Shown here: positions 1 to 9,600 of the stretch, in pieces
Layout of the letters: each line of letters starts with the position of its first letter
How positions within the stretch are numbered: the first letter of the stretch is position 1
Assembly (NCBI GenBank): GCA_050287965.1
Contig: JBNKCX010000003.1
Coordinates: 62,001 to 126,000 of the forward strand
Source: CBFDBF01 sp050287965
GTDB lineage: Bacteria; Pseudomonadota; Gammaproteobacteria; Chromatiales; Chromatiaceae
DNA: 64,000 nucleotides
Reading direction: 5' to 3'
Notes under the pieces: model-generated
The model's input: only the letters and a program-made list of their open reading frames with translations
Databases searched by the model: none
Told to the model about the DNA's origin: nothing
Program-made: the position numbers and the translations under genes

Positions 1-1
1 C

Positions 2-1504
2 CTGTTGCAGGCCGCGGGCTGGCCCAACGCAGGTCGGCTCAACAGCGATGAATATCAGCAGGTTCGGCGTTTCCGGGAGCTGCTGGCCTCGTTTGCTTCC
101 CTGAGGGTCGTCCAGCCCTCCATGACCCTGCGGGAGGCGCTGCGCCGCCTGCGCAGCCAGGCGGAAGAGACCCTGTTTCAGGCGGAAGGGGCGGATGCCC
201 CCGTTCAGATAATGGGCGTGCTGGAGGCGGCGGGACTTGCCTTCGATCACCTCTGGGTTGCGGGCCTCACGGACGATCAGTGGCCCCCCGCGGCGGCGCC
301 GAACCCCCTGTTGCCTCAGGGGTTGCAACGAAAACTCAACATCCCGCATGCGTCCGCCGAGCGAGAGCTGGCGTTTGCCGCAGTAATGACGGAGCGCCTG
401 CTGGCATCGGCGCCGGTGGTGTTGGTCAGTCACGCTTCACGGGATGAAGACGGGCCTCTGCGGCCGAGTCCGTTGATCGCCGGGCTGCCTGCACTGGATC
501 CCGCTGCACTGGATCTGGCTGTCGAGCAATACCCCTATCAAACAGAAACAGCGGAACTTGAGGAATTCATAGACAATCAGGCGCCTCCCCTGGTACCCGG
601 AAGCCGTGTGCCGGGCGGAACCGGAATCTTTTCCGATCAGGCCCGGTGTCCCTTTCGGGCCTTTGCCATCCATCGCCTGGGGGCAGATTCCATTGAGGAG
701 CCGGTATCGGGCCTGGACGGCCGGGAGCGGGGCAGCCTGCTGCACTCCGTCATGGAGCAGGTGTGGTCCCGGCTGCGAGACCGGGCTACCCTGCGGGCAA
801 CATCGGGGGAGGAACTGGAAAACCTGGTCAGAGATGCGGCGGACCGGGCCATCGCGACAGCGTCGCGCCGTAAACCCGTTACCTTTGCGCCCAGGTTCAC
901 GGAGCTGGAGCGGGAACGATTGACCGGGTTGGTATTGCGGTGGTTGGAGCTGGAAAAAGAGCGCGCGGATTTCGCCGTTGAGGAACTGGAGAAGCGGGCG
1001 ACCCTGGCGGTGGGTGATCTGTTCCTCGATACCCGAACAGACCGGATCGACCGGCTGGAGGATGGGGGGCGGGTCGTTATTGACTATAAAACAGGGAGGA
1101 ACGTCAGTATTAAGGGCTGGTTTGAGGACAGGCTTGAGGAACCCCAGCTTCCCCTGTACGCCACGGCCGGTGCCGAGGGGACGGCGGCGGTATCGGCGGT
1201 ACTGCTCGCGCATCTGAACCCGGAAAAGAGTGCCTTTCTGGGGGTTGCTGCGGAGAGCGGGCTCGTTCCCAGGATCCAGGCATTTGTGGAGAGCAAGCAG
1301 TCCCGTGGATATGCAGACTGGGACGCCTTGTTCCAGCACTGGCGGGATTCATTGCGGATGTTGGCCGGTGAGATTCAGGCGGGACGCGCGGGGGCGGATC
1401 CCAAGGATCCGCACCAGAGCTGCCGCTATTGCCCCTTGCCCTCCCTCTGCCGCATCCATGAACAACGGGAAGCCTTTGGGCTGTCAGCCGAGGAGGAGGA
1501 GTGA
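2..1504 (+). CDS. AddB-like PD-(D/E)XK nuclease (C-terminal part, 5' end outside window)
   Basis: The reading frame is open from the first bases, so the true start lies upstream and about 500 C-terminal residues are visible. A RecB-family nuclease motif is present (DRIDRLEDGGRVVIDYKTGR), with the catalytic D and the DYK lysine. A cysteine sits in QARCPFRAF before the nuclease and three more follow in CRYCPLPSLC at the C terminus. This four-cysteine arrangement is known from the iron-sulfur nuclease domain of AddB. The stop overlaps the start of the AddA-like gene (TGATG), which implies translational coupling and a two-subunit end-resection complex acting on DNA breaks. I infer the family often labelled 'probable DNA repair protein' beside an AddA-type helicase. 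The helicase-like N-terminal half cannot be judged here. Confidence 0.85.
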   Translation: MLQAAGWPNAGRLNSDEYQQVRRFRELLASFASLRVVQPSMTLREALRRLRSQAEETLFQAEGADAPVQIMGVLEAAGLAFDHLWVAGLTDDQWPPAAAPNPLLPQGLQRKLNIPHASAERELAFAAVMTERLLASAPVVLVSHASRDEDGPLRPSPLIAGLPALDPAALDLAVEQYPYQTETAELEEFIDNQAPPLVPGSRVPGGTGIFSDQARCPFRAFAIHRLGADSIEEPVSGLDGRERGSLLHSVMEQVWSRLRDRATLRATSGEELENLVRDAADRAIATASRRKPVTFAPRFTELERERLTGLVLRWLELEKERADFAVEELEKRATLAVGDLFLDTRTDRIDRLEDGGRVVIDYKTGRNVSIKGWFEDRLEEPQLPLYATAGAEGTAAVSAVLLAHLNPEKSAFLGVAAESGLVPRIQAFVESKQSRGYADWDALFQHWRDSLRMLAGEIQAGRAGADPKDPHQSCRYCPLPSLCRIHEQREAFGLSAEEEE

Positions 1505-4500
1505 TGTCGCGTCCAGTGGCGGATCGGGAACAGCGCCGTACCGTCCTGTCCCCCGATCGCTCTTTCATTGTTCAGGCGCCGGCCGGTTCCGGAAAGACGG
1601 AGCTGCTGATCCAGCGATTTCTGCGCCTGCTGGCCACCGTCGACGCTCCGGAAGAGATCATCGCCATCACTTTTACCCGCAAGGCGGCGGGCGAGATGCG
1701 TGCTCGCATTCAGGAGGCATTGGCGGGCGGCAGCCGTAATCCCGAACCGGAAGAGGACCACGCACGGCTGACCTGGTCTTTGGCGCGCGACGCCCTGCAG
1801 AGGAACCGGGAGTTGGGATGGGGGCTGGAACAGAATCCAGGTCGCTTCCGCATCCAGACCATCGACTCTCTCTGCGCCGGTCTGACCCGCCAGATGCCTT
1901 TGTTATCAGGCCTCGGCGGTCAGCCGAGGATCACCGAGGATGCGCAGGAACTCTATCTGGAGGCGGCCCGTGCCACCATCCGTAGCGTGGAGGAGGGGGA
2001 GCAGTGGTCCGGTGCGGTGGGGGATCTGCTGCGTCATCTGGACAACCGGACCGACAAGATAGAGGAGATGGTGGCCACCATGCTGTCCCGGCGCGACCAG
2101 TGGCTGCGTCATGTGGCGGGAGCGGATCCTTCCCGGATCGAGCGCAAGGCGTTGGAACAGGCGCTGGAGAGAGCGGTCACCGAAGTTTTAATAGAGTTGC
2201 ATGCGTGTTTTCCGCAACAGCTGGCGGGGGCTATCCTCGGACTGGCACGGTTCGCGGCGCGCAATCTGCAGGCGGACGGCGGCCAGCCGGACCATCCTCT
2301 GTTGCCGTGCGCTTCCGTCCATGCGGTCCCTGCGGCCGACGTGGCCGTCCTGCCCCAGTGGCTGGGTCTGGCGGAGCTGTTGCTGACCAGAGAAGGTACG
2401 CTACGCAAGATCAAGGGGGTGAACAAGACCCTCGGGTTCCCCACGCCGAAATCGGCACCCGACGAGGTGACGGCGCAGGAGTATGAGCAGAACAAAACGG
2501 CCTTCGGCGAGCTGCTGGAGCAGCTATCCGGGTGTGAACCCTTTCTTTCTCTGCTGGCGCAGCTCTCCCATCTACCCCCGCTCTGTTATTCGGAAGAGCA
2601 GTGGCACATCCTGCAGGCACTGTTTCAGCTGCTGAAACTGGCGGTGGCCCAGCTCAAAGTGGCGATGTCAGCCCGGGGTGATGCGGATTTTATCGAGATA
2701 GCGGAGCGGGCGCGACTGGCGCTGGGGAGTGATGAGGAGCCTACCGAGCTGTCGATGCTCCTGGACTACCGGATCCGGCACATCCTGGTGGATGAGTTTC
2801 AGGACACGGCATTCGGACAGTTCGACCTGCTGCAGCGCCTGACCGCCGGTTGGGAGCCGGGTGACGGCCGCACCCTGTTCGCGGTGGGCGACCCCATGCA
2901 GTCCATCTACCGTTTTCGGGAGGCGGAGGTGGGGCTATATCTGGCGGCGCGCCGGGAGGGTATCGGTTGTGTGGGGCTCGAGCCAGTCACCCTGTCGGTC
3001 AATTTCCGCTCCCAGCAAGGTATTGTCGACTGGGTCAACCAGGCCTTTCAGCGATTGTTTCCACCCCAGGAGGATATAGGCACAGGGGCGGTCACCTACG
3101 CCCCGTCAGAGGCTTACCATCAAGCCCTGGGCGGAACGGCGGTGCGGTTCCTTCCCTTTATCGGCCGCAGTGAGGCAGAGGAAGCCGCCGCGGTGGCGGA
3201 TCTGGTACAGGAGGCGCTGACTGCGGGCGACGGGCAGAGCATCGCCGTGCTGGTACGTAATCGCACACATCTGGGCCGGATCGTTCCGGCCCTGAAAAAG
3301 GCCGGGATAAATTTTCAGGCGGTGGAGGTGGAGCCCCTGAGCGAACGACCGGTAATTCTTGACCTGCTGGCGCTCACCCGCGCGCTGCTCCACCCGGCGG
3401 ACCGGCTTTCCTGGCTTGCGCTTCTGCGTGCCCCCTGGTGCGGTCTCAGTCTGGAGGATCTGTACCTTTTGGTGGGGGATGAGCAGGGGCTTTCCGTCTG
3501 GGAGCTGATGCAGGAAGGAGATCGGGTTGAGCGTCTGAGTTATACCGGACGGCAGCGACTGCTTCGTATCAAGGGTGTATTGGAGAACGGTTTTCCGGAA
3601 CGGAGACGGGGCAGCCTGCGTGCCTGGCTGGAGGCGATTTGGCTGGCACTGGGCGGTGCCGCGGTGTTGCGGTCGTCCGCGGAGTCCGAGGAGGCGCGGA
3701 TCTACTTCGAGCTGATCCAGGAGTTGGAGGAGTACGGGGATCTGGGGGATTTCGCTGTCCTGGAGCAAGCAGTGGGAAAGCTCTATGCGCCGCCGGACCC
3801 GGAGACGGACGGGCGGGTTCAGGTAATGACCATACACAAGGCCAAGGGGCTGCAATTCGACAGGGTCATCCTGCCGGGTTTGGGGCGGGCGCCGCGCCTG
3901 GATGACACCAAATTGATGCAGTGGCTGGAACGGCCGTTAGCGGACGGTCCGCCGGATCTCCTGATGGCGCCTGTCAAGGGCGTGGGGGAAGAGGAGGACA
4001 CCATCTATCGCTTCCTGAAACGAATCGATGCCACCAAGGCCCGCCATGAGGAAAGCCGTCTGCTCTACGTAGCGGCCACCCGGGCGAAGCGACAGCTCTA
4101 CCTGCTCGGGCACACGGACTATGACGGCGAGAAGGCGTTGTTGAAGCCACCGAAACCACGTTCCCTTCTCGCCACCCTATGGCCGGTGGTGGAGGGACTG
4201 TTTGAGCAGCATCTCTCTCCCCAGTTGAAGGAGGCAGTGGAACAGCGGGAGGAGACACCTGCGGTTACCCCTCTGCGTCGTCTACCTTCGGATTGGGAGC
4301 GGCCGATCCATGCGGTGGAACAAACCCGGGAGTCCGTTGCGCCCGAACCCGGGATGATGGAAGAGGAGTTCTCCCTGCAGTTCGACTGGGCGGGAGAAGC
4401 GGCGCGCCACGTGGGTACGGTGGTTCACCGCTATCTGCAACGCATGGCCGAAGAGGGTCTGGAAAAATGGGATTGCGAACGTATCCGCGACCTGCGGTCG

Positions 4501-4920
4501 GCATTTAATGCCGCTTTGCGGAACCGTGGTGTGGCGACGGAACTGCGCCCGGAAGCGGTATTAAAAGTGGAGCGGGCGCTCTGCAACCTACTTGCGGATG
4601 AGCAGGGGCGTTGGATCTTCTCCCCGGAGCATACCGAGAGCCGGAGCGAGTACGCCCTTACCGCACGTCGTGAGAAAGGGCTGGTTAACGTGGTGATCGA
4701 TCGTACCTTCGTGGACCCGGAAGGGGTGCGCTGGATTATCGATTTCAAGACCTCGTCCCATGAAGGGGGCGGGCGGGAGGAGTTCCTGGATCGGGAGCAG
4801 GAGCGCTACCGAAGCCAGCTGGAAGGCTATGCCGAAATCCTCCGCGGCAAGGAGGATCGCCCCATCCGTCTGGGGCTCTATTTCCCCTTGCTCGGAGGGT
4901 GGCGGAGCTGGGAGGCGTAG
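1504..4920 (+). CDS. AddA-like UvrD/RecB-type helicase-nuclease
   Basis: About 1138 residues, the usual size of AddA-type proteins. The N terminus has a Walker A motif (QAPAGSGKTELL, about residues 23-34), a Q-motif-like start, and ITFTRKAAGEM. Walker B is VDEFQDTAFGQFD near residue 428. GDPMQSIYRFREAE and VMTIHKAKGLQFD are later SF1A helicase motifs, and LLYVAATRAK follows. The C terminus carries a RecB-type nuclease (VIDRTFVDPEGVRWIIDFKT near residues 1065-1085). The protein should unwind and resect double-strand ends with its upstream AddB-like partner. The start is ATG 1504, with a purine-rich GAGGAGGAG site just upstream; GTG 1501 is the alternative. It overlaps the upstream stop, so the two genes form an operon. 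Confidence 0.9.
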   Translation: MSRPVADREQRRTVLSPDRSFIVQAPAGSGKTELLIQRFLRLLATVDAPEEIIAITFTRKAAGEMRARIQEALAGGSRNPEPEEDHARLTWSLARDALQRNRELGWGLEQNPGRFRIQTIDSLCAGLTRQMPLLSGLGGQPRITEDAQELYLEAARATIRSVEEGEQWSGAVGDLLRHLDNRTDKIEEMVATMLSRRDQWLRHVAGADPSRIERKALEQALERAVTEVLIELHACFPQQLAGAILGLARFAARNLQADGGQPDHPLLPCASVHAVPAADVAVLPQWLGLAELLLTREGTLRKIKGVNKTLGFPTPKSAPDEVTAQEYEQNKTAFGELLEQLSGCEPFLSLLAQLSHLPPLCYSEEQWHILQALFQLLKLAVAQLKVAMSARGDADFIEIAERARLALGSDEEPTELSMLLDYRIRHILVDEFQDTAFGQFDLLQRLTAGWEPGDGRTLFAVGDPMQSIYRFREAEVGLYLAARREGIGCVGLEPVTLSVNFRSQQGIVDWVNQAFQRLFPPQEDIGTGAVTYAPSEAYHQALGGTAVRFLPFIGRSEAEEAAAVADLVQEALTAGDGQSIAVLVRNRTHLGRIVPALKKAGINFQAVEVEPLSERPVILDLLALTRALLHPADRLSWLALLRAPWCGLSLEDLYLLVGDEQGLSVWELMQEGDRVERLSYTGRQRLLRIKGVLENGFPERRRGSLRAWLEAIWLALGGAAVLRSSAESEEARIYFELIQELEEYGDLGDFAVLEQAVGKLYAPPDPETDGRVQVMTIHKAKGLQFDRVILPGLGRAPRLDDTKLMQWLERPLADGPPDLLMAPVKGVGEEEDTIYRFLKRIDATKARHEESRLLYVAATRAKRQLYLLGHTDYDGEKALLKPPKPRSLLATLWPVVEGLFEQHLSPQLKEAVEQREETPAVTPLRRLPSDWERPIHAVEQTRESVAPEPGMMEEEFSLQFDWAGEAARHVGTVVHRYLQRMAEEGLEKWDCERIRDLRSAFNAALRNRGVATELRPEAVLKVERALCNLLADEQGRWIFSPEHTESRSEYALTARREKGLVNVVIDRTFVDPEGVRWIIDFKTSSHEGGGREEFLDREQERYRSQLEGYAEILRGKEDRPIRLGLYFPLLGGWRSWEA

Positions 4921-5241
4921 GTGAGCGGGCTGACCCTCCACATGGCCGCAGGAGGGGTTAGCTATAGGAATATTTTTGGTCGCTAAAAAAATGTCTTGGG
5001 GAGAGCCGCGCCGCGCTTTATGGTACCGTATCGCTGCCTTGCAGGCCGGGGAAAAGAATTAAAGAATTCTTTTATAAACAGAAAGTTATGTATTTGCCGC
5101 AGGACTGAATCAGTCGCGACGGCCCCCTCGAACCGGTAGCATCGGCCAACTAACTTTTTTCTTGGCGGTGGGGATCACGATATACGGGCCCCGTTGCCCG
5201 TACCCTGAATTCAGATCCACACGTGGAAGGAGAAGAACTTC
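4921..5241. other. Intergenic region between addA-like gene and sat
   Basis: This 321-bp gap has no convincing gene. An AT-rich inverted repeat AAAAGAATT/AATTCTTTT lies at 5052-5073 with a 4-nt loop, and might end the repair operon or take part in sat regulation. A good ribosome binding site (GGAAGGAG) precedes the sat start. No clear sigma-70 boxes could be chosen. Confidence 0.5.
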
Positions 5242-6429
5242 ATGATCAAGCCAGTCGGTTCCGATACCCTCACCCCGCTGTTCGTGTATGACACGGAAGA
5301 GCATCACAAGCTGATGACCGAGGCCGAAGGCCTGCCTTCCGTTCTAATCAGCTCTCAGGCCGCCGGTAACGCGGTGATGATGGGCGGCGGTTACTTTACC
5401 CCGCTTAAGGGTTTCATGAACGTGGCCGATGCCATGGGCGCCGCGGAGAGAATGACCCTGGCCGACGGCAGCTTCTTTCCGGTCCCGGTGCTCTGCCTGC
5501 TGGAGAGCGTCGATGCCATCCAGGGCGCCAAGCGTATCGCCTTGCGCGATCCCAACATGGAGGGTAACCCGATTCTTGCCGTGATGGACGTGGAGGCGAT
5601 CGAGGAGGTGAGCGACGAGCAGATGGCCACCATGACCCAGAAGGTCTATCGCACCGACGATACCGAGCATCCGGGTGTTGCCGCTTTCAACGGCCAGGGC
5701 CGCTTTGCCGTCTCCGGTCCCATACAGGTACTGCACTTCTCCTACTTCCAGGACGACTTCCCGGATACCTTCCGCACCGCTGTGGAGATTCGCAACGAGA
5801 TCGCCGAGCGCGGCTGGAAGAAGATCGTCGCCTTCCAGACCCGCAACCCCATGCACCTGGCCCACGAAGAGCTGTGTCACATGGCCATGGATCGCCTGGG
5901 TTGTGACGGTTTGGTTATCCACATGTTGCTCGGCAAGCTGAAGAAGGGTGATATCCCGGCGCCGGTACGCGACGCGGCTATCCGTAAGATGGTGGAACTC
6001 TACTTCAAGCCCAACTCCGCCATGGTCACCGGCTACGGTTTCGATATGCTCTACGCCGGTCCCCGGGAGGCGGTGCTGCACGCCTATTTCCGTCAGAACA
6101 TGGGTGCCACCCACTTTATCATCGGTCGTGACCACGCCGGCGTCGGCGACTACTACGGTGCCTTCGATGCCCAGACCATCTTTGACGACGAGGTGCCGGA
6201 AGGCGCCCTGGAGATCGAGATCTTCCGGGCCGACCACACCGCCTGGTCCAAGAAGCTCAATAAGGTGGTGATGATGTGTGAGGCCGACGATCACAGCAAA
6301 GAGGACTTCGTGCTGCTTTCCGGCACCAAGGTGCGCGAGATGCTGGGGAACGGCATCGCTCCGCCCCAGGAGTTCTCACGTCCCGAGGTGGCGCAGATCC
6401 TGATCGACTATTATCAGGGCCTGAATTGA
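5242..6429 (+). CDS. sat: Sulfate adenylyltransferase (ATP sulfurylase)
   Basis: Length 395 residues, the size of the homo-oligomeric ATP sulfurylase of sulfur-oxidizing and sulfate-reducing prokaryotes, not the CysDN type. The nucleotide-binding motif appears as QTRNPMHLAHEEL, and GRDHAGVGDYYG is the second conserved active-site motif. The N-terminal PUA-like part includes PLKGFM. In sulfur oxidizers this enzyme runs toward ATP and sulfate from adenylylsulfate and pyrophosphate; in assimilation it runs the other way. The direction here is inferred from family placement only, since apr and dsr genes are not in the window. The start ATG follows GGAAGGAG at good spacing. The gene is monocistronic, with a strong terminator after it. 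Confidence 0.95.
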   Translation: MIKPVGSDTLTPLFVYDTEEHHKLMTEAEGLPSVLISSQAAGNAVMMGGGYFTPLKGFMNVADAMGAAERMTLADGSFFPVPVLCLLESVDAIQGAKRIALRDPNMEGNPILAVMDVEAIEEVSDEQMATMTQKVYRTDDTEHPGVAAFNGQGRFAVSGPIQVLHFSYFQDDFPDTFRTAVEIRNEIAERGWKKIVAFQTRNPMHLAHEELCHMAMDRLGCDGLVIHMLLGKLKKGDIPAPVRDAAIRKMVELYFKPNSAMVTGYGFDMLYAGPREAVLHAYFRQNMGATHFIIGRDHAGVGDYYGAFDAQTIFDDEVPEGALEIEIFRADHTAWSKKLNKVVMMCEADDHSKEDFVLLSGTKVREMLGNGIAPPQEFSRPEVAQILIDYYQGLN

Positions 6430-6456
6430 TAGACTTGCCCGGGTTATCTATTAAGA

Positions 6457-6483
6457 GGGGCGCTTTCAGCGCCCCTTTTTTTT
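6457..6483 (+). terminator. Rho-independent terminator of sat
   Basis: An 8-bp GC stem (GGGGCGCT / AGCGCCCC) with a TTC loop is followed by eight T residues. It lies 27 bases after the sat stop. Confidence 0.93.
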
Positions 6484-6659
6484 GCCCTTACTCTCACTGA
6501 TGTTTTGGTATCACCTCGGAAATACCCCATTTCGGCCAGTTAATCGTTACTTCCCCGGAGAGAGGCGGGATGCATCGTTGTCATCCATATCTGGTCTATT
6601 ATGTTGACATGGTATCGTGTATTCAGGGATCGGCTGTTCGGAATAGGGACGATGGAAAT

Positions 6660-9600
6660 ATGGTAATTCGATTGCTGGCGAAGGTTTTTGTGCTGCTGGT
6701 GCTTTATGTCGGTTCGATAATCCCGGCATCGGCGGACAAAGAAGGAACTGCACCGGTCGGTGAGTTGCGCCAGCAAACAACTGCCGGGGACAGGGAATTG
6801 CTGTCGGCCGAGGAGCGGCACTGGCTTTCGCAACATCCAAGGATACGTATCGGCATCACGGTAATACCACCCCAGATATTGCGCGCCCAGGAGGAGTACA
6901 AAGGGCTGTCGATCGATTACATCCGATTGCTGGAGAATAAGCTCGGTTACCGTTTCGAGCTGATTCCTTATCCGACATGGAATGATGTGATAAATGCCTC
7001 GAAGAACCGGCAAATCGACATGATTTTCGCCGCCCAACAGACGCCTGAGCGGTTGACTTACCTTCACTTTTCCAAGCCCTATATCGAATTGCCCAATATG
7101 ATTCTTGTCCGCAGGGATCATAAAGGAGGCGCTTCGTTGCAGGCGCTTAAAGGGTGGCGTGTCACGGTTTCCGAAGGCAGCGCGGTTCACGAGTATCTGA
7201 AAACAAATTTTTCCGACCTAATTCTCGTTCCGGTACAGGATGAGTTGAACGGTCTGATGAAGGTCTCGTTGGGCGAGGCCGATGCCATGGTGGTGGAGAT
7301 CTCGCGGGCATCCTATTACATCGACAAAGCCGGGATTCTGAATCTGCGCGTCGCCGGAGATGCGAAATTTTTGTATCAGTTGCGCTTCGCGGTTCGAGAT
7401 GACTGGCCGCTTCTGACAGATATTCTGGACAAAGGGCTCGACTCTATAACAGAGGCAGAGAGAGAGACGATAAACCGGCACTGGATTACGGTTGGAGAAC
7501 CAGGCATTTTCGCCGATCCGGTATTCTGGGTAGTACTGGGGGTAATCATACTATTTCTTCTCGCTGTAGCAGCATGGAATCTTTTGCTGCAGCGGGTTGT
7601 CAATCGCAAAACATTACAGCTTCGTCAGGAGTTGGCGGAGCGCAAGCGGGCGGAACAGGATCTCCTGCTTGTACGTTTTGCACTCGACAACGTGCGCGAA
7701 GCCGCTTTTCTGGTTGATGAGGAAGCGTGTTTTCGCTTTGTCAACGAGGGTGCCTGTCGCGTCCTGGGCTACACACACGATGAGTTGCTTCGAATGCGTG
7801 TTTCAGATGTGGATCCGGATTTTCCCATGCGGCGCTGGTCGGAGCATTGGTTACAACTCAAAACTGAAGGTTCGCTTCAGTTCGAGGGCCGCCACCGGTC
7901 CAAGGATGGCAGGATATTCCCTGTCGAGATCAGCGCTAACTTCTTTGAGTACGGTCACCGGGACTTCAATGTAGCGCTGGTGCGAGATATAACCGAACGC
8001 AAGCAGGCTGAGGAGAAGATACTCCGGTCGGAACAACGGCTTCGACTGCACGCGGAGCTTTCCCCCCTGGGATTTCTGGAATGGGATGAGAATTTCCGTG
8101 CGGCTGAATGGAATGCCGCCTGCGAAAGGATTTTTGGTTATTCCCGGGAAGAGGCCCTTGGTCGGCATGCAAAGGATTTGATACTGCCTGTTGAGGCGTG
8201 CGAGTCCGGTGACGGGGTTTACCGTGACTTGATGAATCAAAAAGGCGGTCAGCATAGCATAAACGAGAATGTCACCAAGGATGGTCGTACCATCATTGTC
8301 GAGTGGTTCAATACGACTCTGGTGAACAAAGACGGCAAGGCCATCGGCGTCGCCTCAATTTGTAGAGATATCACCGAACTCAAACAGGCGGAAGAGGAAC
8401 GCCGTCTCCATACGGAGTTTCTCGCCAATATGGACCGGATCAATCGCGCCATCCAGAGTGCCGGTGATCTTGAAGCTATGATGCAGGGCGTGCTCGACGA
8501 GGTGCTGGATATTTTTGATTGTGATCGTGTTTATCTGCTCTATCCCTGTGATCCTGCCGCAACGTCGTTTTCAATACAGATGGAGCGTACCCGTCCGGAG
8601 TTTCCGGGCGCTGGAGTTATCGGAGACGATATCTCAATGGATGCGGAGATATCGAACACCATGAGGTCACTGATAAACAATTCCGGTGCCCTCCAGTTTG
8701 GCCCGGGGACGGATCATTCTATTCCTGTATCAACCTCCGGACGTTACGGCTTTAAATCATTTATGGCCACCGCCCTGTTTCCCAAGACTGGGAAGCCTTG
8801 GGAGTTCGGTATCCAACAATGCTCGCACGCTCGTATCTGGAGTCAGGCGGAAGAGCAGTTGCTGATGGAGGTCGCACGGCGTTTGACCGATGGCCTGACC
8901 AGTCTGCAGATATTACGTGACCTGAGAAAGAGCGAAGCAAGATATCAGCGGATGTTCGATACCGCCAACGAAGGTATCTGGGTCCAGGATGAAAACTTCG
9001 TGACCACTTTTGCCAATGAACATATGGCCGAGATGCTTGGTTACACCGCGGCTGAGATTACGGGACACAAGGTCACCGAGTATATGTTGGAGGAGGACGC
9101 GACCGACCACGCACGCAAAATGGAGGATAGAAGCAGGAACGTCTCAGATGTATATGAGCGGCGCATGCTTCATAAGGATGGCTCCGTTGTCTGGATGCTG
9201 ATTTCCGCCACCCCCATATTTGAGGGCGATCGCTTTCATGGCTCATTCGCCATGCTGACCGATATCACAGAGCGGAAAAATGCGGAACAACGGCTTGTGT
9301 CGAGCGAACAGTTGTTCCGCACCCTGGTGGAACATTCACCCGATTATATTGCGCGTTACGACCGGGAGCTGCGGCGTATCTATATCAATCCGGCGTTGCA
9401 GAAACAGTTTGCGGCGGCGACAGAGCAGATAATCGGTATCCCGCCGACGGAATCTTCACCACTGATCGATCCTGAACGCTATATGGGCCACATTCGACAG
9501 GCGATCGAGATGGCTTCCGAGTGTTCCGACGAGCACACCTACCGCACACCTGATGGTGAAATTCGCTGGACCAGTTCGCGTTTCATACCTGAGTTTGATC

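Noticed and set aside
437..1339. 300-codon minus-strand frame inside the AddB-like gene
   Set aside because: It is antisense to a well-supported nuclease domain, has low-complexity Pro/Arg/Gly composition and no recognisable motif.
5344..6294. 316-codon minus-strand frame opposite sat
   Set aside because: His/Gly/Val-rich shadow of a conserved gene in a GC-rich third-position pattern; no start signal or family match.
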